A stretch of DNA of 64,000 nucleotides from Sphingomonas natans. Lineage in GTDB: Bacteria; Pseudomonadota; Alphaproteobacteria; Sphingomonadales; Sphingomonadaceae. Shown here piece after piece: positions 33,928 through 41,312 of this stretch. A program made the position numbers and the translations under genes. The stretch's first letter is position 1, and each line of letters starts with the position of its first letter. The stretch covers positions 434,001 through 498,000 of the forward strand of contig NZ_JAUOTP010000002.1 of the NCBI RefSeq assembly GCF_030546695.1, given 5' to 3'. The notes beneath the pieces were generated by a model. That model searched no databases and was not told the origin of the DNA. It saw only the letters and a list, made by a program, of their open reading frames with translations.

Positions 33928-34623
33928 ATGAAGTTAGATAAAGTGACCGAGCCGGAAAAGAGGGTGCCGAAGCGCTGGTATGACGATGCCTGCGGCACCG
34001 CGCTGGCGCTGGAACTGGTCGGCGAACGCTGGTCGCTGCTGATCGTGCGCGAATTGATGTACGGCCCGCGCCGCTTCGGCGAGATCAAGGCGGCGCTGCC
34101 GGGGATCAGCGCCAATGTGCTCACGCAAAGGCTGGAGAGCCTCGAGGAGGCGGCGATCCTACTGCGCCGCAAGCTGCCGCCCCCCGCCAACGTTCAGGTC
34201 TATGATCTGACGGCTTGGGGGTGCGAGAGCGAGCCTGCAATCATGGCGCTCGGCAAATGGGCGACTCGCTCGCCACTCCACGATCCGACCTCCTACATGA
34301 GCGGCGCCTCGCTGATGATGTCGATGCGGACCCTGCTCGTGCCTGGGCGGATGGGCGACCTCGCCTTCACGCTGGGGCTGAGGCTGGGTGCGGACCACTT
34401 CACCGCGACGATCGGTGGGGAGGACATCGTGGTCGCGCGCGGCATGGCCGAGGCGCCCGACGTGACGATCGAGGCCGAGACCGCCTTTCCGATCCTGGCG
34501 GTCCTGTACGGCAAGCTGCCGCCCGAGGCGATCGAGGCCGAAGGCGGCCTGCGCATCGGCGGCGAGCGCGATCTGGCGGCACGCTTCGCCGGCCTGTTCG
34601 AGTTGCCCGCCAAGATCGCGTGA
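33928..34623 (+). CDS. HxlR-type regulator fused to an SCP2-like domain
   Basis: A 231-residue regulator. Residues about 15-105 are a MarR/HxlR winged-helix domain (ACGTALALELVGERWSLLIVRELMYGPRRFGEIKAALPGISANVLTQRL-type sequence) with one Cys near the N-terminus that could sense redox state. Residues about 125-230 look like a sterol-carrier (SCP2)-type domain (ADHFTATIGGEDIVVARG; EAEGGLRIGGERDLAARFAGLF) that may bind a hydrophobic effector. It is divergent from the SRPBCC/VOC/GST operon and is the obvious candidate to control it. There is almost no leader before the ATG. Confidence 0.85.
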   Translation: MKLDKVTEPEKRVPKRWYDDACGTALALELVGERWSLLIVRELMYGPRRFGEIKAALPGISANVLTQRLESLEEAAILLRRKLPPPANVQVYDLTAWGCESEPAIMALGKWATRSPLHDPTSYMSGASLMMSMRTLLVPGRMGDLAFTLGLRLGADHFTATIGGEDIVVARGMAEAPDVTIEAETAFPILAVLYGKLPPEAIEAEGGLRIGGERDLAARFAGLFELPAKIA

Positions 34624-34721
34624 ACCCGATGCAAAGCATTGCGATCACCGCCCCGCCTGCTTAGGCACCCGGATGACGACGCGCGCGTTCTGGTGCGCAT
34701 GCACAAGGCCCCGAGGTTCGA

Positions 34722-35726
34722 ATGAGCGACATCCCCAACGTCCAGCCCGACAGTCGCGAGGCGACGGTGCTCGATGCGCCGGACAAGATGATCAAGGTGC
34801 GCGAGGCCTTCGGCATCGACAGCGACATGGAAGTGCCAGCTTTCTCGGAAGCCGACGAGCGCGTCCCCGATCTGGACCCGGCCTATGTGTTCGATCCCGA
34901 GACGACGCTCGCCATCTGCGCCGGGTTCGCCTTCAATCGCCGGGTGATGGTCCAGGGCTATCACGGCACGGGCAAATCCAGCCACATCGAGCAGGTCGCC
35001 GCGCGGCTCAACTGGCCGACGATTCGGATCAACCTCGATGCACATATCAGCCGCATCGATCTCGTCGGTCGCGACGCGATCGTGCTGCGCGACGGCCAGC
35101 AGGTCACCGAATTCCGCGAGGGCCTGCTGCCCTGGGCACTGCAGACCCCGTCCGCGCTCGTCTTCGACGAATATGATGCGGGCCGGCCCGACGTGATGTT
35201 CGTGATCCAGCGCGTGCTGGAGACTGAGGGCAAGCTGACCCTGCTCGATCAGAATCGCGTGATCCGCCCCAATCCCTGGTTCCGCCTGTTCGCGACCGCG
35301 AACACGGTGGGCTTGGGCGACACGACCGGCCTCTATCACGGCACCCAGCAGATCAATCAGGGGCAGATGGATCGCTGGAACATCGTGATCACGCTCAACT
35401 ATCTGCCGGCGGCAACCGAGGCGCGGATCGTGCTCGCCAAGAGCGGCGAATATGACAAGCCCGACGGCAAGAAGACCGTCGACAATATGGTCAAGGTCGC
35501 CGAGCTGAGCCGGCAGGGCTTCATGGCGGGCGACATCTCGACCGTGATGAGCCCGCGCACCGTGATCTCGTGGGCGCAGAATGCGCTAATCTTCGGAGAT
35601 ATCGGCTTCGCCTTCCGCCTCTCCTTTCTTAACAAATGCGATGAGGCGGAGCGCGCGCTGGTGGCCGAATATTATCAGCGCGTGTTCGGCAAGGATCTTC
35701 CCGAAAGCATCGTGGCCAAGAAATAA
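34722..35726 (+). CDS. cobS: cobaltochelatase subunit CobS
   Basis: AAA+ subunit of aerobic cobaltochelatase, which with CobT and CobN inserts Co into hydrogenobyrinic acid diamide. The 334-residue product has the Walker [32 protein letters not shown] and [20 protein letters not shown], all typical of CobS. It is followed by cobT after two bases. cobN is not nearby. Some bacteria carry CobST-like pairs with other roles, so the assignment rests on the close family match. Confidence 0.94.
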   Translation: MSDIPNVQPDSREATVLDAPDKMIKVREAFGIDSDMEVPAFSEADERVPDLDPAYVFDPETTLAICAGFAFNRRVMVQGYHGTGKSSHIEQVAARLNWPTIRINLDAHISRIDLVGRDAIVLRDGQQVTEFREGLLPWALQTPSALVFDEYDAGRPDVMFVIQRVLETEGKLTLLDQNRVIRPNPWFRLFATANTVGLGDTTGLYHGTQQINQGQMDRWNIVITLNYLPAATEARIVLAKSGEYDKPDGKKTVDNMVKVAELSRQGFMAGDISTVMSPRTVISWAQNALIFGDIGFAFRLSFLNKCDEAERALVAEYYQRVFGKDLPESIVAKK

Positions 35727-35728
35727 GG

Positions 35729-37561
35729 ATGGCCGAACGCACGCCCATCGAAGCCTTTCGCGAGGTGCTGGCGGGCACGGCGCGGGCGATGGCGCACGAG
35801 CCCGAGCTGGAGCTGAACTTCACCTCGGAGGCACCTTCCGCCTCGTTCAAGCAGGTCCGCGTGCCGATGCCGGCACGCAACCTGCCCGCCGAGCAGGTCG
35901 CCGAGGCGCGCGGCTTCGCAGACGGCTTCGCGCTGCGCGAGCGGCATCATGACGCGAAGGTCCACAATCGCAACGCGCCCGCCGATCCGACCGCGCGCGC
36001 CGTCTATGACGCGGTCGAGCAGGCGCGCGTCGAGGCGCTGGGCGCGCGCGCGATGGATGGGGTGCGCGCCAATCTGACGCAGGCGCTGGAGACGCGGCTG
36101 CGCTCCGATCCGCTGACGCGCGCGCGCAGCAAGGCCGAGGTGCCGCTCAGCACCGCGGTCGCGCTGCTGGTCCGCGAACGGCTGACCGGCGACGCGCCGC
36201 CTGCCGCCGCGGAGGCGGGCCTGGGCTTCGTGCGCGACTGGATCGAGGACAAGGCCGGCGGCGGGCTCGACGCGCTCGGCCTCGCGCTCGACGATCAGGC
36301 CGCCTTCTCCGTGCTCGCCAGCCGCCTGCTGCAGGATCTGGAGCTGATCGAGGCCGAGGTCGCGCCGAACGAGCAGGAGGAAGCCAGCGAATCCGAAAAC
36401 GAGGACGATTCGGACGAGGGCGGCGAGAGCGAGCAAGACGAGGATCAGCCCGGCGAGGCGGGCGAGTCGCAGGCCGAGCAGCGGTCCGAGCAGGGCCAGG
36501 ACGGCGAGGAGGAAGCCGCCGGCCAGGAGCAGCAGGAAAGCGAGTTCGAGGGCGAAGGCGAGATGGGCGAGGAAGGGCAGGACGGCATGCTGCCGACCCG
36601 CCCGAACCGGCCCAGCGCCGACATGCCCGGCAGCATCGACTATCAGAGCTACACGACGCGCTTCGACGAGATCATCGAGGCGGGCGAGCTGTGCACCGAG
36701 GAAGAGCTGACGCGGCTGCGCGCCTATCTCGACCAGCAGCTCACGCATCTGCAGGGCGCGGTGACCAAGCTCGCCAACCGGCTCCAGCGGCGGCTGATGG
36801 CGCAGCAGAACCGGAGCTGGGATTTCGATCAGGAGGAAGGGCTGCTCGATGCGGCGCGACTCGCGCGGATCGTCGTCAGCCCCGGCCATTCCTTGTCCTA
36901 CCGGATCGAGCGCGAGACCGATTTCCGCGACACGATCGTCACCCTGCTGCTCGACAATTCGGGATCTATGCGCGGGCGGCCGATCTCGATCGCGGCGATC
37001 TCGGCCGATATCATGGCGCGCACGCTGGAGCGCTGCGGCGTGAAGGTGGAGATATTGGGCTTCACGACGCGCGCCTGGAAGGGCGGGCAATCGCGCGAGG
37101 CATGGCTGCAGGCGGGGCGACCGACCGCGCCGGGGCGGCTCAACGATCTGCGCCACATCGTCTACAAGCGCGCCGACGAGCCCTATCGCCGCGCGCGCAA
37201 GAATCTCGGGCTGATGATGCGCGAGGGCCTGCTCAAGGAGAATATCGACGGCGAGGCTTTGTTGTGGGCGCACAGCCGGCTGATCGCGCGGCCCGAGGAG
37301 CGCAAGATCCTGATGGTGATCTCAGACGGTGCGCCGGTCGACGATTCGACGCTGTCGGTGAACTCAGGGAGCTATCTGGAGCGGCATCTGCGCCAGGTGA
37401 TCGGCTGGATCGAGACCAAGTCGCCCGCGCAGCTGGTGGCGATCGGAATCGGGCATGACGTGACGCGCTATTATGCGCGCGCGGTGACGATCATGGATGC
37501 CGAGCAACTGGGCGGCACGATGATCGAGCAATTGGCGGGGTTGTTCGACGACGCGAAATAG
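35729..37561 (+). CDS. cobT: cobaltochelatase subunit CobT
   Basis: A 610-residue partner of CobS. The N-terminal ~200 residues are helical; residues about 210-295 are a very acidic Glu/Asp/Gln/Gly-rich linker (for example [20 protein letters not shown]). The C-terminal ~250 residues form a von Willebrand A domain with the MIDAS motif [10 protein letters not shown] and [15 protein letters not shown]. This architecture is exactly that of CobT. It starts two bases after cobS. Confidence 0.95.
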   Translation: MAERTPIEAFREVLAGTARAMAHEPELELNFTSEAPSASFKQVRVPMPARNLPAEQVAEARGFADGFALRERHHDAKVHNRNAPADPTARAVYDAVEQARVEALGARAMDGVRANLTQALETRLRSDPLTRARSKAEVPLSTAVALLVRERLTGDAPPAAAEAGLGFVRDWIEDKAGGGLDALGLALDDQAAFSVLASRLLQDLELIEAEVAPNEQEEASESENEDDSDEGGESEQDEDQPGEAGESQAEQRSEQGQDGEEEAAGQEQQESEFEGEGEMGEEGQDGMLPTRPNRPSADMPGSIDYQSYTTRFDEIIEAGELCTEEELTRLRAYLDQQLTHLQGAVTKLANRLQRRLMAQQNRSWDFDQEEGLLDAARLARIVVSPGHSLSYRIERETDFRDTIVTLLLDNSGSMRGRPISIAAISADIMARTLERCGVKVEILGFTTRAWKGGQSREAWLQAGRPTAPGRLNDLRHIVYKRADEPYRRARKNLGLMMREGLLKENIDGEALLWAHSRLIARPEERKILMVISDGAPVDDSTLSVNSGSYLERHLRQVIGWIETKSPAQLVAIGIGHDVTRYYARAVTIMDAEQLGGTMIEQLAGLFDDAK

Positions 37562-37584
37562 GGTTTGGGAGCCAATCTCTTCCT

Positions 37585-37697
37585 CCGCTCATGCTGAGGA
37601 GAGACTGAGCTCGGCGAAGGCTCGTCTCGAAGCAGCTCTCCGGACGTCCTTCGAGACGCCACTTCGACAAGCTCAGTGGCTCCTCAGGATGAGCGGG
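37585..37697. repeat. CTCATCCTGAGGAG-type palindromic repeat (short copy)
   Basis: About 113 bases bounded by CCGCTCATGCTGAGGAG and CTCCTCAGGATGAGCGG, with inner arms CGTCTCGAAG / CTTCGAGACG. Same family as 30031-30205. It lies between convergent cobT and the glycine-zipper gene. Confidence 0.8.
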
Positions 37698-37717
37698 GTC
37701 CGAATGGGGGCAGACGC

Positions 37718-38092
37718 TCAGCAGTCCCGGTCGATCGCGCGGCCTGCCAGCGCGCCGACGCCGGCGCCCACGAGCGCACCCGTCGTGCGATCGCCGCGAC
37801 CCGCTACCGAATTGCCGAGCAGGCCGCCCGCAATCGCGCCGAGGATCGTGCCGCCGGTGCCCTTGTCGCAACGGCCGCGGCCGCCACGATAATTGCCGCC
37901 GCGGCGATCGTCGCGCCGGCTGCCATAGCCGCGATCGTCATAACCACGGCGATCATAGCCCCGGCCATAGCCGCGCTGATCGATCTGCTGATAATAGCCC
38001 GGCTCGCCGCGCCAGGACTGCGCGTCCGCTGCGGCGGGCACGCTGAGGACCGCCGCGAGCACTGCTCCGGCAAGGCCGATCCGCTTGAACAT
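37718..38092 (-). CDS. exported glycine-zipper protein
   Basis: A 124-residue protein with a signal peptide (MFKRIGLAGAVLAAVLSVPAAADA), a mature N-terminal half full of Gly-Tyr-Arg-Asp repeats (RGYGRGYDRRGYDDRGYG) and a C-terminal glycine zipper (GGTILGAIAGGLLGNSVAGRG, GALVGAGVGALAG) that should form a membrane-associated helical hairpin. Such small RcnB/17 kDa-antigen-like surface proteins are common in sphingomonads; function unknown. GAGGAG lies eight bases upstream of the ATG. Confidence 0.85.
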   Translation of the reverse strand: MFKRIGLAGAVLAAVLSVPAAADAQSWRGEPGYYQQIDQRGYGRGYDRRGYDDRGYGSRRDDRRGGNYRGGRGRCDKGTGGTILGAIAGGLLGNSVAGRGDRTTGALVGAGVGALAGRAIDRDC

Positions 38093-38193
38093 CGCCACTC
38101 TCCTCATACGCGGCCCTGGAGCCGGGGATGGGAACCCATCCACGACTCGCTTATGGCGCGTCGTGGCTGAGTGACGTCTGAATAAGCCCGTTA

Positions 38194-38212
38194 GCGGAGG
38201 TTCAGCCTCCGC
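38194..38212 (-). terminator. hairpin downstream of rpmB
   Basis: GCGGAGG-ttcag-CCTCCGC, a seven-base stem, nine bases after the rpmB stop on the minus strand. The following sequence (TAACGGGCTTATT) has only a weak T content. Confidence 0.45.
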
Positions 38213-38221
38213 CGACGCGCA

Positions 38222-38509
38222 TCAGGCAGCGATCTGGGACTTTTCGATCTCGCGCTTCAGGCGACGCGCGCGCAGCGAAAGCTTCTCGCCCGCCGTCTTC
38301 AGCAGCCAATTGTCGAGGCCGCCGACATGCTCGACCGAGCGCAGACCGTGCGTCGAGACGCGCAGACGCACGCCCTTGCCCAGCGCGTCGGAAAGAAGCG
38401 TCACGTTCTGCAGGTTGGGCAGGAACGTCCGCTTGGTCTTGTTGTTGGCGTGGGACACATTGTGGCCCACCTGCCGGCCCTTGCCGGTCAGTTCGCAAAT
38501 ACGCGCCAT
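38222..38509 (-). CDS. rpmB: 50S ribosomal protein L28
   Basis: Large-subunit ribosomal protein. The 95-residue product begins [27 protein letters not shown] and contains [10 protein letters not shown] and [17 protein letters not shown], the standard blocks. It is monocistronic, as usual in alphaproteobacteria. Confidence 0.97.
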   Translation of the reverse strand: MARICELTGKGRQVGHNVSHANNKTKRTFLPNLQNVTLLSDALGKGVRLRVSTHGLRSVEHVGGLDNWLLKTAGEKLSLRARRLKREIEKSQIAA

Positions 38510-38662
38510 GCGCTCAAATCCCGTTTAGATCGGTGTTTCCGGAAGGTGGCGGCCCATAAGGAAAGCCGAAGCGCGCGTCAAGTTTCGAGGCGCGCGAACG
38601 GGCCGAGTGCAACCGGAACGGGTGCGAACCGTTGTCGCGCAAAACGTAAAAAGGATCGAGCC

Positions 38663-38926
38663 ATGCGCGCCATCGTCACCCTCCTGGTCATCGTCGTGAT
38701 CATCGGCATCGTCGGCGTGGCCACGGGCTTCTTCAAATTCTCGGGTTCGGGCGGCAGCCTGCCGAAGGTCGCGGTCTCCGGCGGCAGCCTGCCCAGCGTC
38801 AACGCCGATTCGGGCTCGATCTCGCTCGGCACGAAGAAGGAGGCGGTCTCCGTCCCCGACGTGACGGTCGAGACGAAGAAGACCTCGGTCGACGTGCCGA
38901 CCGTCGCCGTGCGCAAGCCCGAGTGA
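38663..38926 (+). CDS. small membrane-anchored protein of unknown function
   Basis: An 87-residue protein with one N-terminal membrane helix (IVTLLVIVVIIGIVGVATGFF), then a Ser/Gly/Val-rich segment made of short repeats (GGSLPKVAVSGGSLPSV, VPDVTVETKKTSVDVPTVAV). The repeats look like beta-strand modules outside or inside the membrane. No known family. An AAAAGGA precedes the ATG. Its stop overlaps the start of the next gene by one base. Confidence 0.75.
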   Translation: MRAIVTLLVIVVIIGIVGVATGFFKFSGSGGSLPKVAVSGGSLPSVNADSGSISLGTKKEAVSVPDVTVETKKTSVDVPTVAVRKPE

Positions 38927-39126
38927 TGGCGGCGCCCAAGCCCACGATCGGCCAGATCGCAGCCGCGATCCTGCTGCCGCCGCTCGCCGTCTATCTGGCG
39001 CGCGGGCTAGGCCCCACCTTCTGGATTGGCGTGCTGCTGACGATGTTCTGGTGGGTACCGGGCGTCATCTACGCGTTCGCCGTGCTGTTCGCGCCCGATC
39101 GGATACCGGGCATCGTGCGCGGTTGA
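38926..39126 (+). CDS. Pmp3/YqaE-family membrane protein
   Basis: A 66-residue protein of the Pmp3/YqaE family: two membrane helices (IGQIAAAILLPPLAVYLARGL; FWIGVLLTMFWWVPGVIYAFAVLF) with the signature PPLAVYL and WVPGVIYA. Family members affect membrane potential or stress tolerance in yeast and plants. A GTG one codon earlier is the other possible start. Coupled to the preceding anchored protein. Confidence 0.88.
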   Translation: MAAPKPTIGQIAAAILLPPLAVYLARGLGPTFWIGVLLTMFWWVPGVIYAFAVLFAPDRIPGIVRG

Positions 39127-39299
39127 TCCGATTCGGGCGGGCATGACCCCTGCCCCGCGCGCCGGCGCACGAAAACGAGCCCTCGCCGCCCCTACGCGGC
39201 GGTTTCCGCTAGAAATCGGCCGCGCCTTATTGCTGCATTGCGGCGCAGGAGCGAAATCGACACATTCCCTGCCGGGGATCGGCAGGGGACGTGCTCGGC

Positions 39300-40889
39300 A
39301 TGACGGATTTGGGGAAGACGCCGACGCGGCGCGAGTTGCTGACCGCGATCGGGATGATCGGCGGGACGGCGGCGCTGTATCAGGCGATGACGACGATGGC
39401 GCATGCCGCCGAAACGCAGTTCGCCGGCCCGCCCAATCTCTCCGGCGCGCGCAAGGGCGCGACCGTGATCGTGCTCGGCGCAGGGCTTGCGGGCATGCTC
39501 GCCGCATATGAGCTGACCAAGGCCGGCTATCGCGTCCGGATCCTCGAATATCAGAATCGCGCGGGCGGGCGGAACTGGTCGCTCTATGGCGGCGACACCT
39601 ATACTGAGCTGGGCGGCGCGACGCAGAAGGTGCAGTTCGCCCCCGGCAATTACCTCAATCCCGGCCCGTGGCGGATCCCGCATCACCACCGGACTTTGCT
39701 TCATTATTGCAAGGCGTTCGGGGTCAAGCTGGAGCCGTTCATCCAGTTCAACCACAATGCCTATGTCCATAGCGACGCGTTCGGCGGCAAGCCGCAGCGC
39801 TTCAAGTCGCTGGCCGCCGACTTCGAGGGCAATGTCGCCGAATTGCTCAACAAATCGATCGACCAGAAGGCGCTGGATGCGACGCTGACCGCGGAGGATC
39901 GCGACAAGCTGAAGGAGGCGCTGCGCGACTGGGGCATGCTCGACAAGGACATGCGCTACACGAAGAATCTGCGCTCGTCCGAGCATCGCGGTTTCGATCG
40001 CCCGCCCGGCGGTGGCGTCAACGGATCGCCGATCCCGTCAGAACCCTTCGCGTTCAAGGACGTGCTCGATTCGCGGATCTGGACGCAGATGGCGTTCTTC
40101 ATGAATTACGAATTCCAGACGACGATGTTCCAGCCGGTCGGCGGCATGGGCATGATCGGCAAGGCCTTCGGCGCACAGGTCCAGCCGCTCGTCACCTTCA
40201 ACGCCAAGGTCAGCAAGATCCTGCAGGACAAGAAGGGCGTGACCGTCTCCTATACGGATACGAGCACCGGCCAGGCGCAGACCGCGCGCGCCGATTATTG
40301 CGTGTGCACGATCCCGCTCGGCATCCTCAACCAGATCGAGAGCAACCTCTCCGATCCGCTGAAGGCGGCGGTCGCGGCGGTGCCTTATTCCAACTCGGTC
40401 AAGATCGGCCTCGAGATGAACCGCCGCTTCTGGGAGGAAGACCAGGCCATCTATGGCGGGCACAGCTTCACCAACCAGGAGATCAGCCTGATCTCCTATC
40501 CGAACTTCGATTATCTGAAGGACGGGCCGGCGGTGCTGCTCGGCGCCTTCGCGAGCGGGATGGGCGCGTATCGGCTGGGCGGCATGACGCCCGAGGAGCG
40601 GATCGAGACGGCGCTGGCGCAGGGATCGGTCTTTCACCCGGCGCAGTATCGCAAGGAATATCGCAACGGCGCCTCGGTCGCGTGGAGCCGCGTGCCCTGG
40701 ACGATGGGCTGCTGCGCGCGCTGGAACGAGGATACGCGCAAGCAACATTACCAGACGCTCGTCGGCATCGACGATCGCGTCGTGCTGGCGGGCGAGCATG
40801 CCTCCTATGTCGGCTGCTGGATGGAGGGGGCCCTGCTCTCGTCGATCGACGCGATCACGCGTCTGCACAAGCGCGCGCTGGAGGCCTGA
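39300..40889 (+). CDS. Tat-exported flavin amine/L-amino-acid oxidase
   Basis: A 529-residue FAD enzyme of the monoamine-oxidase family. The N-terminus TPTRRELLTAIGMIGG is a twin-arginine signal, so the enzyme is folded with FAD before export. The dinucleotide fold is TVIVLGAGLAGMLAAYEL with the downstream RAGGRN; the C-terminal FAD contact is LAGEHASYVGCWMEGALLSSI. Similar enzymes oxidise L-amino acids or amines to oxo compounds. The next gene encodes a cytochrome c after a three-base gap, which suggests electrons go to cytochrome c rather than oxygen. A GTG three codons upstream is the alternative start. Confidence 0.87.
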   Translation: MTDLGKTPTRRELLTAIGMIGGTAALYQAMTTMAHAAETQFAGPPNLSGARKGATVIVLGAGLAGMLAAYELTKAGYRVRILEYQNRAGGRNWSLYGGDTYTELGGATQKVQFAPGNYLNPGPWRIPHHHRTLLHYCKAFGVKLEPFIQFNHNAYVHSDAFGGKPQRFKSLAADFEGNVAELLNKSIDQKALDATLTAEDRDKLKEALRDWGMLDKDMRYTKNLRSSEHRGFDRPPGGGVNGSPIPSEPFAFKDVLDSRIWTQMAFFMNYEFQTTMFQPVGGMGMIGKAFGAQVQPLVTFNAKVSKILQDKKGVTVSYTDTSTGQAQTARADYCVCTIPLGILNQIESNLSDPLKAAVAAVPYSNSVKIGLEMNRRFWEEDQAIYGGHSFTNQEISLISYPNFDYLKDGPAVLLGAFASGMGAYRLGGMTPEERIETALAQGSVFHPAQYRKEYRNGASVAWSRVPWTMGCCARWNEDTRKQHYQTLVGIDDRVVLAGEHASYVGCWMEGALLSSIDAITRLHKRALEA

Positions 40890-40892
40890 TCG

Positions 40893-41312
40893 ATGACCAA
40901 GACGCACCTCCGCATCGCCGCCGCGCTCGTCGCCATGCTCCTGATCGCGCATCCCGGCCGCGCCGACGAGCCGGGTCCGGGCGGCCAGAAGGTGCCCAAG
41001 CCCGTGACCGGCGAACAGGTCTATCGCACGGTCTGCCAATCCTGCCACATGGCCGACGGCAAGGGCGCCGAAGGCGCGGGACGGATGCCCGCGCTCGCCG
41101 CCAATCCGCGCCTCGCCGCGGCGGCCTATCCGATCGTGATGATCGCCAAGGGGCGCGGCGCGATGCCCGGCTTCGTCGGCACGCTGAGCCCGGCGCAGGC
41201 CGCCAACGTCGTCACCTATATCCGCACCCATTTCGGCAACGCCTATGCCGCGCCGGTGACCGAGGCCGAGGTGAAGGCGCTCTATGGCGCGCCGCCGCCT
41301 GCGGAGCGCTGA
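40893..41312 (+). CDS. small c-type cytochrome
   Basis: A 139-residue class I cytochrome c. A signal peptide (LRIAAALVAMLLIAHPGRA) is followed by the haem motif C48-Q-S-C51-H52 and the sixth ligand Met91 in KGRGAMPGF. It is coupled to the preceding flavin oxidase gene and probably accepts its electrons in the periplasm. The C-terminal 25 residues are an unusual extension (YAAPVTEAEVKALYG). Confidence 0.92.
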   Translation: MTKTHLRIAAALVAMLLIAHPGRADEPGPGGQKVPKPVTGEQVYRTVCQSCHMADGKGAEGAGRMPALAANPRLAAAAYPIVMIAKGRGAMPGFVGTLSPAQAANVVTYIRTHFGNAYAAPVTEAEVKALYGAPPPAER

